From Hymenobacter nivis (lineage in GTDB: Bacteria > Bacteroidota > Bacteroidia > Cytophagales > Hymenobacteraceae), in contig NZ_RCYZ01000005.1 of assembly GCF_006439025.1 (NCBI RefSeq), positions 1 to 64,000 of the forward strand: a stretch of DNA of 64,000 nt. Direction: 5' to 3'. Position 1 is the stretch's first letter, and every line of letters starts with the position of its first letter. This document shows positions 26,802 through 34,883 of this stretch, piece by piece. The position numbers were made by a program, and so were the translations under genes. The notes beneath the pieces were generated by a model. It made no database searches. It saw only the letters and a list, made by a program, of their open reading frames with translations, and had not been told where the DNA came from.

Positions 26802-27128
26802 ATGAAAAAACTCTTCTTGGGGGCCTGCTTTTTAACACTGGCTTCTTCGCCCGCAATGGCCCAGACGGGTAGCCCGGAGGTAGTGGTGCTGCAACTGTAT
26901 TTCACCGGGGGCAACGGCGGCTTCAGCAACGACCACCTCAGCCTGACCCGGCCCACGGGCACCAGCGAGACGGCGTTCAAAAACATGCCGAGTCGCCAAG
27001 CGGAAGCCGTCGCTTACCAGCGCGTGTTTACCCAGCTCTACCAAGAAGGCTATTCGCTCAAGAGCACGGTTTCCCGCGGGGCGGGGCTCTGCACGTGGAT
27101 TTTTGTAAAGGGCGACAAGGGCCCGTAA
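26802..27128 (+). CDS. small secreted hypothetical protein
   Basis: 108 residues: signal peptide (LFLGACFLTLASSPAMAQ) and an ~88-residue mature domain containing SPEVVVLQLYFTGG, AYQRVFTQLYQEGYSLKSTV and a short end TWIFVKGDKGP. The pattern YQxxxxQLYQxGYxLKxT is conserved in the broken sister at 25724-26040, so the pair arose by duplication and this is the retained copy. No family recognised. Export to the periplasm is likely. Confidence 0.68.
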   Translation: MKKLFLGACFLTLASSPAMAQTGSPEVVVLQLYFTGGNGGFSNDHLSLTRPTGTSETAFKNMPSRQAEAVAYQRVFTQLYQEGYSLKSTVSRGAGLCTWIFVKGDKGP

Positions 27129-27195
27129 ACCGGTGCGGACGGCAACGGCCCGCGCACCCCCAACCATGCCCTGGCAGCGCGCGCGTAGCCGCGGC

Positions 27196-27570
27196 TCATG
27201 GCTGCGGCGTGCGAAAGAGCAGTACCAGGGCGCCGGTGCGCGTGCCGTGCGGCACCGCGTCATGCGCCAAGGCCCAGGGGCCACGGCCAACGCTGCGCAG
27301 GCCGTGGTGGAAAACGGCCGGGTACGCCCTGCTCCTGGCCAGGACCCGGGACTGGCGCAGCACCAGGTACTTGGCCCACGCGTGGCCCCGCCGGACGAAG
27401 CAAACGGCGGCGGCTTGCCGCAAGTACCCCACCAAGAGCAAGCCCAGCACGGCCGGGCGGCGGAGCAGGTCGGGCGCCTCAAGCAGTACGATCAGCAGGG
27501 AGAAGCCCAGCCCGGTAAACAAAAGGTTGGCGGCGGCCCGGTTACGGGAACGCGGGCGGATGGGGCCCAT
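27196..27570 (-). CDS. small hypothetical membrane protein
   Basis: 124 residues. Hydrophobic segments LLFTGLGFSLLIVLLEAP, AVLGLLLVGYLRQAAAVCFV and the C-terminal TGALVLLFRTPQP suggest a small integral membrane protein. The basic motif RRGHAWAKYLVL recalls families in which WARY precedes a helix. The middle part (SRVLARSRAYPAVFHH) is unusually polar for such a protein, so it may have drifted or contain a compensated frameshift. The ATG at 27570 is chosen because the upstream extension is low-complexity. Confidence 0.4.
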   Translation of the reverse strand: MGPIRPRSRNRAAANLLFTGLGFSLLIVLLEAPDLLRRPAVLGLLLVGYLRQAAAVCFVRRGHAWAKYLVLRQSRVLARSRAYPAVFHHGLRSVGRGPWALAHDAVPHGTRTGALVLLFRTPQP

Positions 27571-27889
27571 GGCAAGCAAGGGCGCGGCGGGTTCAACGCT
27601 ACGGGCTGCAGCAGCGGCGCGGAAGCGGAAAAGCGAAGGCCATGGGCTTTGCGGCGGCAGACGGACCGGACGGGCGGCCGGAGTCCCAGTTGCCGGTCCG
27701 CTGCCCTGCAATGCCCAGCAGGCACCGTTCATTGGTCGAGCACGGGCGGCCTTTTGCAGGGCCCCAGGGGCCGTTGGACGGGTTTTTGCAAACGGGTGTT
27801 TTAACGAAAATGCTTAGGGGGTTAACATTGTATACCAGTGCATTAGTGCCTGTACATTGCCCTAAAAAACCTTTGCATAACCACATTCC
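27571..27889. other. gap, no gene seen
   Basis: GC-rich shadows on both strands only. The last ~90 bases before 27890 are AT-richer and should contain the promoter of the following plus-strand genes. Confidence 0.4.
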
Positions 27890-28255
27890 ATGGGGCGTTT
27901 TTACGACCTGACCTTTGCCGAATTGCTGCAGGTGTGGCTCCACCGGGTACACCTGGTGGACGCCCGCGCCTCCGATGGCGAGGCCTGCGTGCTGGACTAC
28001 TTCGACCAGTTGCTGGCGGAAGCCGGCCACGTGGCCGGCCAGCACCCCGGCGCGCCGGTGCTGCTGGCCACGCTGCGGGCCCTGGCGCAGCGGGTAGCGG
28101 CGGGGGAGCGGTGCACGCCCCCGGCGCTTAAGCAAGAAATAAGCGCGGCCCTGTACACCGCCCTGCGCCTGAGCACCGCCCCCGCGGTGCCGTGGGCTCC
28201 GGCTGCTCCCCTTGATTTTGCGCCGCAGGCGATGGCCTACGCGGACCATGCGTAG
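27890..28255 (+). CDS. hypothetical protein, helical
   Basis: 121 residues, soluble, strongly helical (FAELLQVWLHRVHLVDARAS, VLDYFDQLLAEAGHVAGQHP, LLATLRALAQRVAAGE). No motif tied to a family I know. Its stop codon overlaps the next gene: the ATG at 28248 precedes the TAG at 28253, so the two were probably translated together. The neighbour is broken by a nonsense codon. Confidence 0.55.
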   Translation: MGRFYDLTFAELLQVWLHRVHLVDARASDGEACVLDYFDQLLAEAGHVAGQHPGAPVLLATLRALAQRVAAGERCTPPALKQEISAALYTALRLSTAPAVPWAPAAPLDFAPQAMAYADHA

Positions 28256-28994
28256 CAGCCGCGGCGCACTTGGCGCTGCCCTACTGGGGCTATCCCTCGG
28301 CCTGCTGGCGTGCAGCCAGCAGGGGCAGCCGGTCCGAACCGAGCAACGCACCACGCCCAGCGGGCACGGGTATGCGCTCTTCTATCCCCAGCACCTCTCC
28401 CCGCAGGTCGTTACCCATCGCCCGGATGCAGGTAACCGCCGCACCCAGTTAAGCGTCGCCGCGGCGTACACCGACCTGGACACCGACCAGCCCCTGGACT
28501 TGCTGGTCTGCAATGGCCAGCTGCGGCAAACGACGGCCACCGTGGGGTTTCTGGACGGCGCGCTGACCATCACGGGCGACACCCTGGCCATTGCCTAAAT
28601 TCCCCGGGGCCAGGCGCCGCCCCGCGCGCAACTGGAAAACGTGGCGCGCCGGCACGGAAGTCTGCTGCTGCAGGAACTGCTGGTCTTCCAGGGGAAGAAC
28701 CAGAAACTGGCCGGGGGCAGCACCTTTCAACGCCGGGCCCTGGTGGAGTGGGCGGACCACCGATTTGCGGTAGTCGAAAGTCTGGCGGACGACGTGACGA
28801 TGCAGCAATTCGGCGAAGATTTGGTGGCGTTGGGGGCCCGCAACGCCCTGTACCTGGACATGGGCGGCTGGGACGAAGGCTGGTACCGAGCGGGGAATAA
28901 CGTCGTCGTGCTGGGCCACTGGCGGACCGATACTGCCCAGCAGTCCAACTGGCTGGTCTTCGTGGATCCCCCTGACGCGGCGGCGCGGCGATGA
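28248..28994 (+). pseudogene. lipoprotein, possible phosphodiester glycosidase (NAGPA-like), with in-frame ochre
   Basis: One frame runs from 28248 to 28994 (248 codons) with a single TAA at 28596-28598. The N-terminus is a lipoprotein leader (LLGLSLGLLACSQQG). The part before the stop includes ALFYPQHLSPQVVTHRPDAG and LDLLVCNGQLRQTTATVGFL; after it, LLQELLVFQGKNQKLAG, HRFAVVESLADDVTMQQFGE, ARNALYLDMGGWDEGWYR. The pattern of an exposed NALYLDxGG late in the protein is reminiscent of NAGPA/DUF2233 phosphodiester glycosidases; that is a tentative match. The stop stands where a Gln codon (CAA) would need one C-to-T change. Restart after the stop is possible but would lack the leader. Confidence 0.6.
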
Positions 28995-29097
28995 GCTACG
29001 TGCGAAGCAAGGCGTCTTTTTGCGTCCACGGGCCACGAGCGGCAGCGCCCTTGGTAAACGCAATTGCTCTTTTTCGCTTACCCGTTATTGGCAGCAG

Positions 29098-30351
29098 CTA
29101 CGGCCGTGCCGGTTGGATAACGCGGATGCAGTTATTGTCCTGATCGGCCACGTAGAGCGTACCGCCCGGGCCCTGCGCCACGGCCGCCGGGTGATTGAAG
29201 TGCGCCTCGACGGCCGGTCCGTCGTGGTAGTCGCCCAGCTGGCCGGGGGCCACGCCGCTTTGGTTGTCGTCGGGGCAATAGCGCTGCAGCACGTCTTCGA
29301 AGCCCGCCGGGTGCAACGGGTGCACGCCGGGCTGGCCGGCCACGGTCGTGACCTCCCCGTCAGGGCTCGCGCGGCGGATGAGGTGGTTGCCCCGGTCGGC
29401 CACGTACACGGTGCCATCGGCGTCCACGCACAGCCCGGCGGGGCGGTTGAAACGCACGGCGGCCCCGCGCCCGTCGACGTAGCCGGGGTCGTTTTCATCG
29501 CTGCCGGCCAGCACCACGGGCGGCCCGCCGCCCGCCGGGTAGCGGCGCAACGCGCCCTGCAGTACATACACCGCGCCGTCGGGCCCCACCGCCACGGCCG
29601 AGGCCGATATGTAGCGCCCCTCGTTGCTGAGCGGGCTGATGGGGGACTTCCACTCGCCACTCAGCCGGCCAACCTGGCCCCGGGGCGAGATGCGGCGCAC
29701 GGCGTGCCCCTCCCGGTCGCCCACGTAGAGCGAGCCGTCGGGCGCGGCCACCAGGGCAGTGGGCTGGTCGAAGCGGGCCCGGCCCGTCAGCCCGCCCTTG
29801 TGGTCGCCCGGCACGTCCGCCTTGCCAGCCCACATGGCCCCGCCGAGCGTCGTCACTTCGCCCTGGGGGCTGAGGCGGCGCACGGCGTTGGTTTCGGTAA
29901 AGTACACGGTACCGTCGGGGGCCACGGCCAGCGGGCCGCTCGGTAGCATGCGGGCCCCTAGGCCGCGCCCGTCGATGCTCGGGTTGTTGTCGCCGTAGGT
30001 GGTAAAGCCGTTGCGCAGCAGCACGTACTGGGCCGGTGGCGAGCCGGCCAGCGTGCGCACTTGCCCGGCAGCCGTCACCTGCCGGATTTCGCTGGAACTG
30101 GCCACGTACAGGTTGCCGTGGGCATCCAGTCCCAGTCCCCGCAGGGACGAAAACCATGCCGCTAGCCGCGGGCCATCGCCGTAGCTGTCCGGCAGCGGGT
30201 GCCCAGCCAGCGTGCTGACCACCAGCGGCCCGGACGGCACCCTGGCCGGCGTGATGGCGGGCGCCGGCGGCTGCGCCCGGGCCCGGTGGTTGCCCAGCAG
30301 CAGCGTGGCGGCAAGGGTCAGTACCAACAGGCCGACAAGCAAGTAATTCAT
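29098..30351 (-). CDS. exported NHL-repeat beta-propeller protein
   Basis: 417 residues. The N-terminal hydrophobic leader (YLLVGLLVLTLAATLLLG) suggests export or anchoring. The rest is at least five NHL repeats, each with a core such as GLGLDAHGNLYVASSSE, PLAVAPDGTVYFTETNAVRR, ALVAAPDGSLYVGDREGHAV, GLCVDADGTVYVADRGNHLI and AAVAQGPGGTLYVADQDNNC. Such propellers are binding scaffolds; no catalytic motif is visible. The ATG at 30351 is chosen because it puts the leader first, while the longer frame from 30516 adds a polar N-terminal tail. Intergenic DNA of 330 bases separates it from the divergent gene at 30682. Confidence 0.85.
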   Translation of the reverse strand: MNYLLVGLLVLTLAATLLLGNHRARAQPPAPAITPARVPSGPLVVSTLAGHPLPDSYGDGPRLAAWFSSLRGLGLDAHGNLYVASSSEIRQVTAAGQVRTLAGSPPAQYVLLRNGFTTYGDNNPSIDGRGLGARMLPSGPLAVAPDGTVYFTETNAVRRLSPQGEVTTLGGAMWAGKADVPGDHKGGLTGRARFDQPTALVAAPDGSLYVGDREGHAVRRISPRGQVGRLSGEWKSPISPLSNEGRYISASAVAVGPDGAVYVLQGALRRYPAGGGPPVVLAGSDENDPGYVDGRGAAVRFNRPAGLCVDADGTVYVADRGNHLIRRASPDGEVTTVAGQPGVHPLHPAGFEDVLQRYCPDDNQSGVAPGQLGDYHDGPAVEAHFNHPAAVAQGPGGTLYVADQDNNCIRVIQPARP

Positions 30352-30681
30352 GGCGGGAAAAAGCTGCCGCCAAGTAGGTGAGCAGCCCCGTTGCCTACGG
30401 CGGCGGGGCCCGGCGAGGTTTGAGAACTCAGTTCCCACGTCGCCTAGTACACCGCCGAACGACACGATTCTTCGCCCGGTTACCACCCGCCAAACTACTG
30501 CGAAACCTGCCGACAAACCACGTTTCTAGTTAAACGCCACGGCCAGGTAGCCGGGCGTGACCGGCAAAAACGCGGCTCCCATTGCCGAGCGGGGGCATTT
30601 GGTCCGCTTTGCCCCCTGGTAACCCGCCCTGGAGCTCCGCCGTTATGCCCTGGTGACGTCCTCCTTTTCTTACTCCTGGCC
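30352..30681. other. divergent intergenic region, no gene seen
   Basis: Lies between the minus-strand NHL gene and the plus-strand small membrane gene and must hold both promoters. No element fits a consensus well enough to name. Confidence 0.4.
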
Positions 30682-30906
30682 ATGATGTATTTTGGAATCC
30701 TGCTAGCCGTCCTGGGCTACGCGTTGCAGTACTTGGTGAACCGCCGGGCCTTTAACCGGCGCAACGCGGCCGGGGTGGAAGAATTTAAGTCCTTCGAAGC
30801 GGCAACCGGAACCCGGTTGCTGGAAGGCGCCGGCCGCAAGGTGGGGTCCTTGCTCATCATCGCGGGCCTGGTTATGGCGGCCTTCGGCTTCTTCGGGCGT
30901 CACTAG
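30682..30906 (+). CDS. small membrane protein
   Basis: 74 residues with two membrane helices (YFGILLAVLGYALQYLV and VGSLLIIAGLVMAAFGFFG) flanking a charged cytoplasmic segment (NRRAFNRRNAAGVEEFKSFE). Two consecutive ATG codons open it. No family recognised, but the hydrophobic-charged-hydrophobic pattern and the good fit of stops make it a credible gene. Confidence 0.6.
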   Translation: MMYFGILLAVLGYALQYLVNRRAFNRRNAAGVEEFKSFEAATGTRLLEGAGRKVGSLLIIAGLVMAAFGFFGRH

Positions 30907-30981
30907 CAGGGGCCGCTCGCGGCAGTCAAACACGTAGGTAGCGGGCCCAAGGGCAGGTACGCCACGCTAGCCGCATCGGCT

Positions 30982-31043
30982 GGCGCGTCATCAACACGCG
31001 GCTCCGCGGCGGGCTTACCCGGCCCCTGTGTTGATAACGCGCC
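30982..31043. repeat. 16-bp inverted repeat, convergent intergenic hairpin
   Basis: GGCGCGTCATCAACAC (30982-30997) pairs with GTGTTGATAACGCGCC (31028-31043), one mismatch, around a 30-base GC-rich loop that can itself pair (GCGGCTCCGCGGC). It sits between the convergent genes at 30682 and 31232. No T-run follows, so it is not a standard terminator. Confidence 0.7.
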
Positions 31044-31231
31044 GCCGAAATACCCGTGGTTCCGGCGGGCTGCTTGCTGCGCCGGCTACCGGGCGCAGGG
31101 TAAGCATTGAGTTGCCTGCCAGGGCCTAAGTGTAGGTGTGGGCCACGCTGTCGGATTGGGGGACCCTCACCGGCGTGTCGCGCTCCAGCCGGCGGACGGC
31201 ATCAACCAGGCTAGCGCCAGGGGTTACATCA

Positions 31232-31795
31232 TCACGGCGACCTCCGCTCGGTGCTTTTACTGGAGGAGGTCGTTCCCGCCGGTAAGCGGCCCCACCCCAG
31301 GGAGGGCACGTATTGCAAAGTATCGGGCACCCGAATGTTCGTGCTGCGGCTAACGGCCGGCTCGGCCAGCGAATACAGAATATAGTAGCGGGTGCCCAGG
31401 GGCGGGTAGACCTCCCGGTCAGCACAGAAAGTATGATTTTCATACGTGCCGCCAGCCACGCGGTACCGGTACCAGTACATTTTGCCGCCTTTGGCCTGGC
31501 CATACGCATACACCTCCCCCGGCAGGTAGCGCCCTGCGCCCGGCCGGAGCAGGTAGCGGGTGTGCAGGCTCGTGAAGAGGAAAAACCCGACCACCGCAAG
31601 GAGGCCTACTGTACTGAGGCGAACCATCACCTGCTCGAAGCGCGTCGTGGCGGCCGGGGCGCGCGGCGAGGGAATCCAGTTGCGCCGCACGGCCAGGACA
31701 AACAACGCCACGCTACTGAGCACCAGGAGCTGAAACAGCTCTTCGCCGGTGAGGCCCGTATGCCAGAGGAAGGCCGGGAAGGAGAGGTGTTGCAT
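31232..31795 (-). CDS. hypothetical membrane protein
   Basis: 187 residues. Two hydrophobic segments, LFQLLVLSSVALFVLAVR and STVGLLAVVGFFLFTSLH, are followed by a polar domain with tyrosine-rich YLPGEVYAYGQAKGGKMYWY and YYILYSLAEPAVSRST. The end LPAGTTSSSKSTERRSP looks atypical. In the adjacent frame the next 40 codons (GASLVDAVRRLERDTPVRVP) look more protein-like, so a C-terminal frameshift near 31250 is possible. The ATG at 31795 is used. Family unknown. Confidence 0.55.
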   Translation of the reverse strand: MQHLSFPAFLWHTGLTGEELFQLLVLSSVALFVLAVRRNWIPSPRAPAATTRFEQVMVRLSTVGLLAVVGFFLFTSLHTRYLLRPGAGRYLPGEVYAYGQAKGGKMYWYRYRVAGGTYENHTFCADREVYPPLGTRYYILYSLAEPAVSRSTNIRVPDTLQYVPSLGWGRLPAGTTSSSKSTERRSP

Positions 31796-31956
31796 CGGGT
31801 AAAAAGGGAAGTGCGCTCCCCCAAGCGAAGCTCGGTTCGCCCGCGTAGCGTCAACCAACGTTACGACGCCTGGGCACCACTTGGGCCACGCCCTGCGCCT
31901 TGCTACGCAGAAGCGCGCATTTTGGCTCGTTATTGCCGGCCCACAGCCCGTTGCGC

Positions 31957-33012
31957 ATGCCTCTTCGACCCTATTCCTTGCCAGCGCTGCTTACGGGCGG
32001 ACTGGTCTTACTGGCGCTCCCCCGGTGCCAGCCTGCCCTGGAGCCTTACCAAACGGAGCGCTTTGAGCTGGTGGCCGGCCCCGCGGCCGCCGAGGGCTAC
32101 CCGATGGAAATCGAGGAGGGCCGCTTCCCTACTTCCGACGGCAACAGCATCCCCTTCGGAGCGGAGTTTTTGGAGGGGGATTGGGGGCTTTCGCACAGCG
32201 TGGTGGTGCGCAGCGACGGCACGGCCCCCGCGCCCGACAGCTTAGAGGTGCGCTGGTTTTCGTACACCGAAGACAAGTTTTACCAGGGCCGCTGGGCCAT
32301 GCCCCAGCGGCGCATCCACGAGCTGCTGCGGCAAGGCTATTGGAACACGGACGAGCAGCAGCACGCTACTTATTCCAACCTCACGATGTGCCTGCTGCCC
32401 CAAGGGGTCGTTGTCGTGTGGCTATGCGGCCGCAACCAAGTGCTGCTGGGGCGCTACCAGGCCCGCGAAATCAACTTTGACTTCAAGCGCTTCAACCCGG
32501 CGGCCAACCGCCCCCGGATGATTGCCCAGGAGCAGGCCCGGCTGCCGGCCGCCGTGCAGGCCCAGATTCGCAGCGGGACGCTCAGCAGCCGGCGCTGGGA
32601 CGACTGCCTCACCACGTACCGCTGGCGCCTCGCCTTGCGGCCGCCCCTGCGGCTGCTCGACTACGGCCTCTCGTACGTCAATGCGGAAACCGATAATTAC
32701 CCCCGCACGGCGGCCCTGGCCCTGCCGCGGGCGACGGCGCTGCTGGCGACGCAGCGCCGACCCGTCCCCAGCAACCTCCTGCTGCGGGTCGAAGCGGGGC
32801 CCAGGCGCCACTGGCAGCTTCAGGTGAAGGCGCTGGACGAAGCCGAAACGCGGGCCGCGTTCCAAACGCTGCACGCCGCGCACCCGGTAGCCCCGCTCAC
32901 CCTCGGCGTGGAAACCGATGCCAGCATGCGCCAGGCGCGCCTGGTGTTGCAGAATGACTGGCAGCGGGTAGTGTTGCACAAATCTACCGTAGTGGTTTAT
33001 GCGGTAGAGTAG
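31957..33012 (+). CDS. DUF2931-like lipoprotein 1
   Basis: 351 residues. A leader ending LLALPRC suggests a lipoprotein. The N-terminal domain has the pattern of DUF2931: YPMEIEEGRF, DSLEVRWFSYTEDKFYQG, MPQRRIHELLRQGYW, followed by LTMCLLPQGVVVVWLCG and QVLLGRYQA. A second domain of about 130 residues is shared with the paralogues (LSSRRWDDCLTTYRWRLALR, DEAETRAAFQTLHAAHPVAP). Function is unknown. It forms a tandem with the gene at 33093 (80 bases apart); a third copy is at 45280. Confidence 0.8.
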   Translation: MPLRPYSLPALLTGGLVLLALPRCQPALEPYQTERFELVAGPAAAEGYPMEIEEGRFPTSDGNSIPFGAEFLEGDWGLSHSVVVRSDGTAPAPDSLEVRWFSYTEDKFYQGRWAMPQRRIHELLRQGYWNTDEQQHATYSNLTMCLLPQGVVVVWLCGRNQVLLGRYQAREINFDFKRFNPAANRPRMIAQEQARLPAAVQAQIRSGTLSSRRWDDCLTTYRWRLALRPPLRLLDYGLSYVNAETDNYPRTAALALPRATALLATQRRPVPSNLLLRVEAGPRRHWQLQVKALDEAETRAAFQTLHAAHPVAPLTLGVETDASMRQARLVLQNDWQRVVLHKSTVVVYAVE

Positions 33013-33092
33013 CTGGCCGCTGCGGCTCGTTGCCCTTCCTCATCAACGGGGCAGCACCTACCTTGCCTTGGCGCGTTCACCAGCGGTTGCTC

Positions 33093-34178
33093 ATGCGTTC
33101 TTTTCCTTTTCCCTGCCTGCTGCTGGCTTTCCTGCTGGGGTGCGGCCAGCCGCAGTCCCCGGCGCCCCCTATGTCTGCTAGCCCGCCTACCCCCGCCCAG
33201 CTCCGCCGCGCCGATGGCAAGTTTGCCCTCGTGGCCACCCCCGGCACGGCCGACGGCTACCCCGCCCGCTACGACGAGGCCCGCTTGCTCACGCCCGACG
33301 GGGGCAGCTTTCCCGTGCCCTACGGGCACTTGCTGCGCGGCAACTGGGGCGGCTCGGCCATTTATTGGGCCGTGGGCGACGACTACCAGGCCGTGCCCGA
33401 CCGCCTGGAAATCCGCTGGTTTTCCTACCCCGAAGACAAGTTTTACGAAGGCCACTTCCGCCTGCCGCAGGCGCGCCTACGCGCCCTGCTTGAGCGGGGG
33501 CTGTGGGAGCGGGAAAGCCAGCGCTACTTCACGTACAGTACGCTCAACGTGTGCGTGATCCCCACGGGGGGCGTCGTCGTCTGGCTTTCGGCCGGGCAGA
33601 GCAACAAGGTGCTCATCGGCCGCTACCAGGCCCAGGAAATCGCCTACGACTACACCCGCTTCCGGCCGGGCGTCGACCGGGCGGCCGCGGTGCGCGAAAC
33701 CCAGGCGGCGCTCTCGGCCGAGGTTCGGCACGAGATTGCCACGGGCGCGTTCAGCAGCCAAAAATGGGATGCCTACCTGAGGCCCTATCCCTGGCAGCTC
33801 GCCTTTAGCCGGCCGCTCACGCTCACTCGATTTGCCCTGGGGTTTTTTAGTGCCGAGGCCATCGGCGACCCTGCCAGTGCCGACGCCGCGGCCCAGGCCC
33901 AGCTCGTGCTGGCGCCCAGCCCGAAGGCCGTGCCCCGGAGCGCCATGCTCTACGTGGCGGCGCCCGACGGTCGCCAGCGCTTGTTCAAGGTGCTGCCTTT
34001 CGACGAAGCGCAAACGATGGCCGCTTTCCAGGCCCTGCACGCGCAGCATCCCCGGGCCGTTGTCACGCTCTACGTAGACCCGGACGAAGACCTGCGCCAG
34101 GTCACGCTCTCGCTACGAGCCGGCGGGCAGGTGCTGGCGCTGACGAAGACCAGTGTGCAGGTCTTTGACCTCCCGTAA
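33093..34178 (+). CDS. DUF2931-like lipoprotein 2
   Basis: 361 residues with a clear lipobox (LLLAFLLGCGQ). It parallels its upstream neighbour throughout: YPARYDEARLL, DRLEIRWFSYPEDKFYEG, PQARLRALLERGLWERESQR, VCVIPTGGVVVWLS, KVLIGRYQAQEIAYDYTRF, FSSQKWDAYLRPYPWQLAFS, DEAQTMAAFQALHAQHP. All three copies keep WFS/YFS-Y-x-ED-x-FY and an alternating C-terminal strand region ending in VxV. Likely displayed on the inner leaflet of the outer membrane. Tandem duplication followed by divergence. Confidence 0.8.
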   Translation: MRSFPFPCLLLAFLLGCGQPQSPAPPMSASPPTPAQLRRADGKFALVATPGTADGYPARYDEARLLTPDGGSFPVPYGHLLRGNWGGSAIYWAVGDDYQAVPDRLEIRWFSYPEDKFYEGHFRLPQARLRALLERGLWERESQRYFTYSTLNVCVIPTGGVVVWLSAGQSNKVLIGRYQAQEIAYDYTRFRPGVDRAAAVRETQAALSAEVRHEIATGAFSSQKWDAYLRPYPWQLAFSRPLTLTRFALGFFSAEAIGDPASADAAAQAQLVLAPSPKAVPRSAMLYVAAPDGRQRLFKVLPFDEAQTMAAFQALHAQHPRAVVTLYVDPDEDLRQVTLSLRAGGQVLALTKTSVQVFDLP

Positions 34179-34883
34179 CGACGCGCTAGTCCGCTGGCTA
34201 AGATTAAAGTAAGGTTCGCGACCTTTAAACGGGCCCTTATTGGAATAATTGGTATTAGTAATTAAGAGTTTAATAGCTTCTCTGTAAATAAACTCTTCTG
34301 GTAGGTAAGCAGCTATAACCGGCGGGGATACAATTACTGAGCCGCCAAGGCCTCGGCTGTAGGATATGCGCGCACGTTCGGGCACAGCAAAGGCCTACTC
34401 CCCTCGGCTAGTCCTAACACCAAAAAAGCGCCGGCCTACTGACCGACGCTTTTTTTGAACCTCACTTGGCACCCTAGGGACCTATTACTCTTTGACGACC
34501 TTGACTTGCTGAGGGCCTGCACGACCACTCACTCAGCTTGGTGCCGCTTACCGGCCACCGCACTGCCGTGGGCCAGCGAAGCTATCACCTGGCTCAGCGC
34601 ATTGTAAACGGCGAGCGAGCGAGCATCGGGGCAGACCAGCACCAACTCGAAGCGTACGCGGGTGCGGAAGGCCTGCAATTTTGGCCTGCGCTTACGCCAG
34701 CCACACCCATCACTACTGCGCGCTTGCGCTAGGCGAAAGCGGCGACTCAAGAGAGCCGGACGAGGGCAACCCGAATGCCGTGCTTATTTGACAACGCCCC
34801 GATTTAGTAGCCGGAGCATTGTCAGATGGACGCGGGTGAAGCCCGTTCGACTGCGCAACCAGTGCGGCGGCTAGCAGCGAGCA
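34179..34883. other. 700-base gap, no gene apart from a terminator
   Basis: AT-rich around 34200-34340, then mixed. Short frames at 34529-34750 overlap on opposite strands and carry no recognisable motif. It separates the DUF2931 pair from the convergent M14 peptidase gene. Confidence 0.45.
34422..34456. terminator. rho-independent terminator
   Basis: AAAAAAGCG and CGCTTTTTT arms with an inner CGG/CCG pairing around CCTACTGA. It could serve either the DUF2931 pair or the convergent peptidase operon. Confidence 0.75.

Noticed and set aside
25318..28994. Recoding of TAG/TAA as glutamine in this organism
   Set aside because: Intact genes throughout the window end normally with TAG and TAA, and several of the affected genes also have frameshifts or truncations, so simple decay is more economical.
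34529..34750. Opposing 64- and 73-codon frames in the gap before the M14 gene
   Set aside because: Neither has recognisable features, and they overlap each other on opposite strands.
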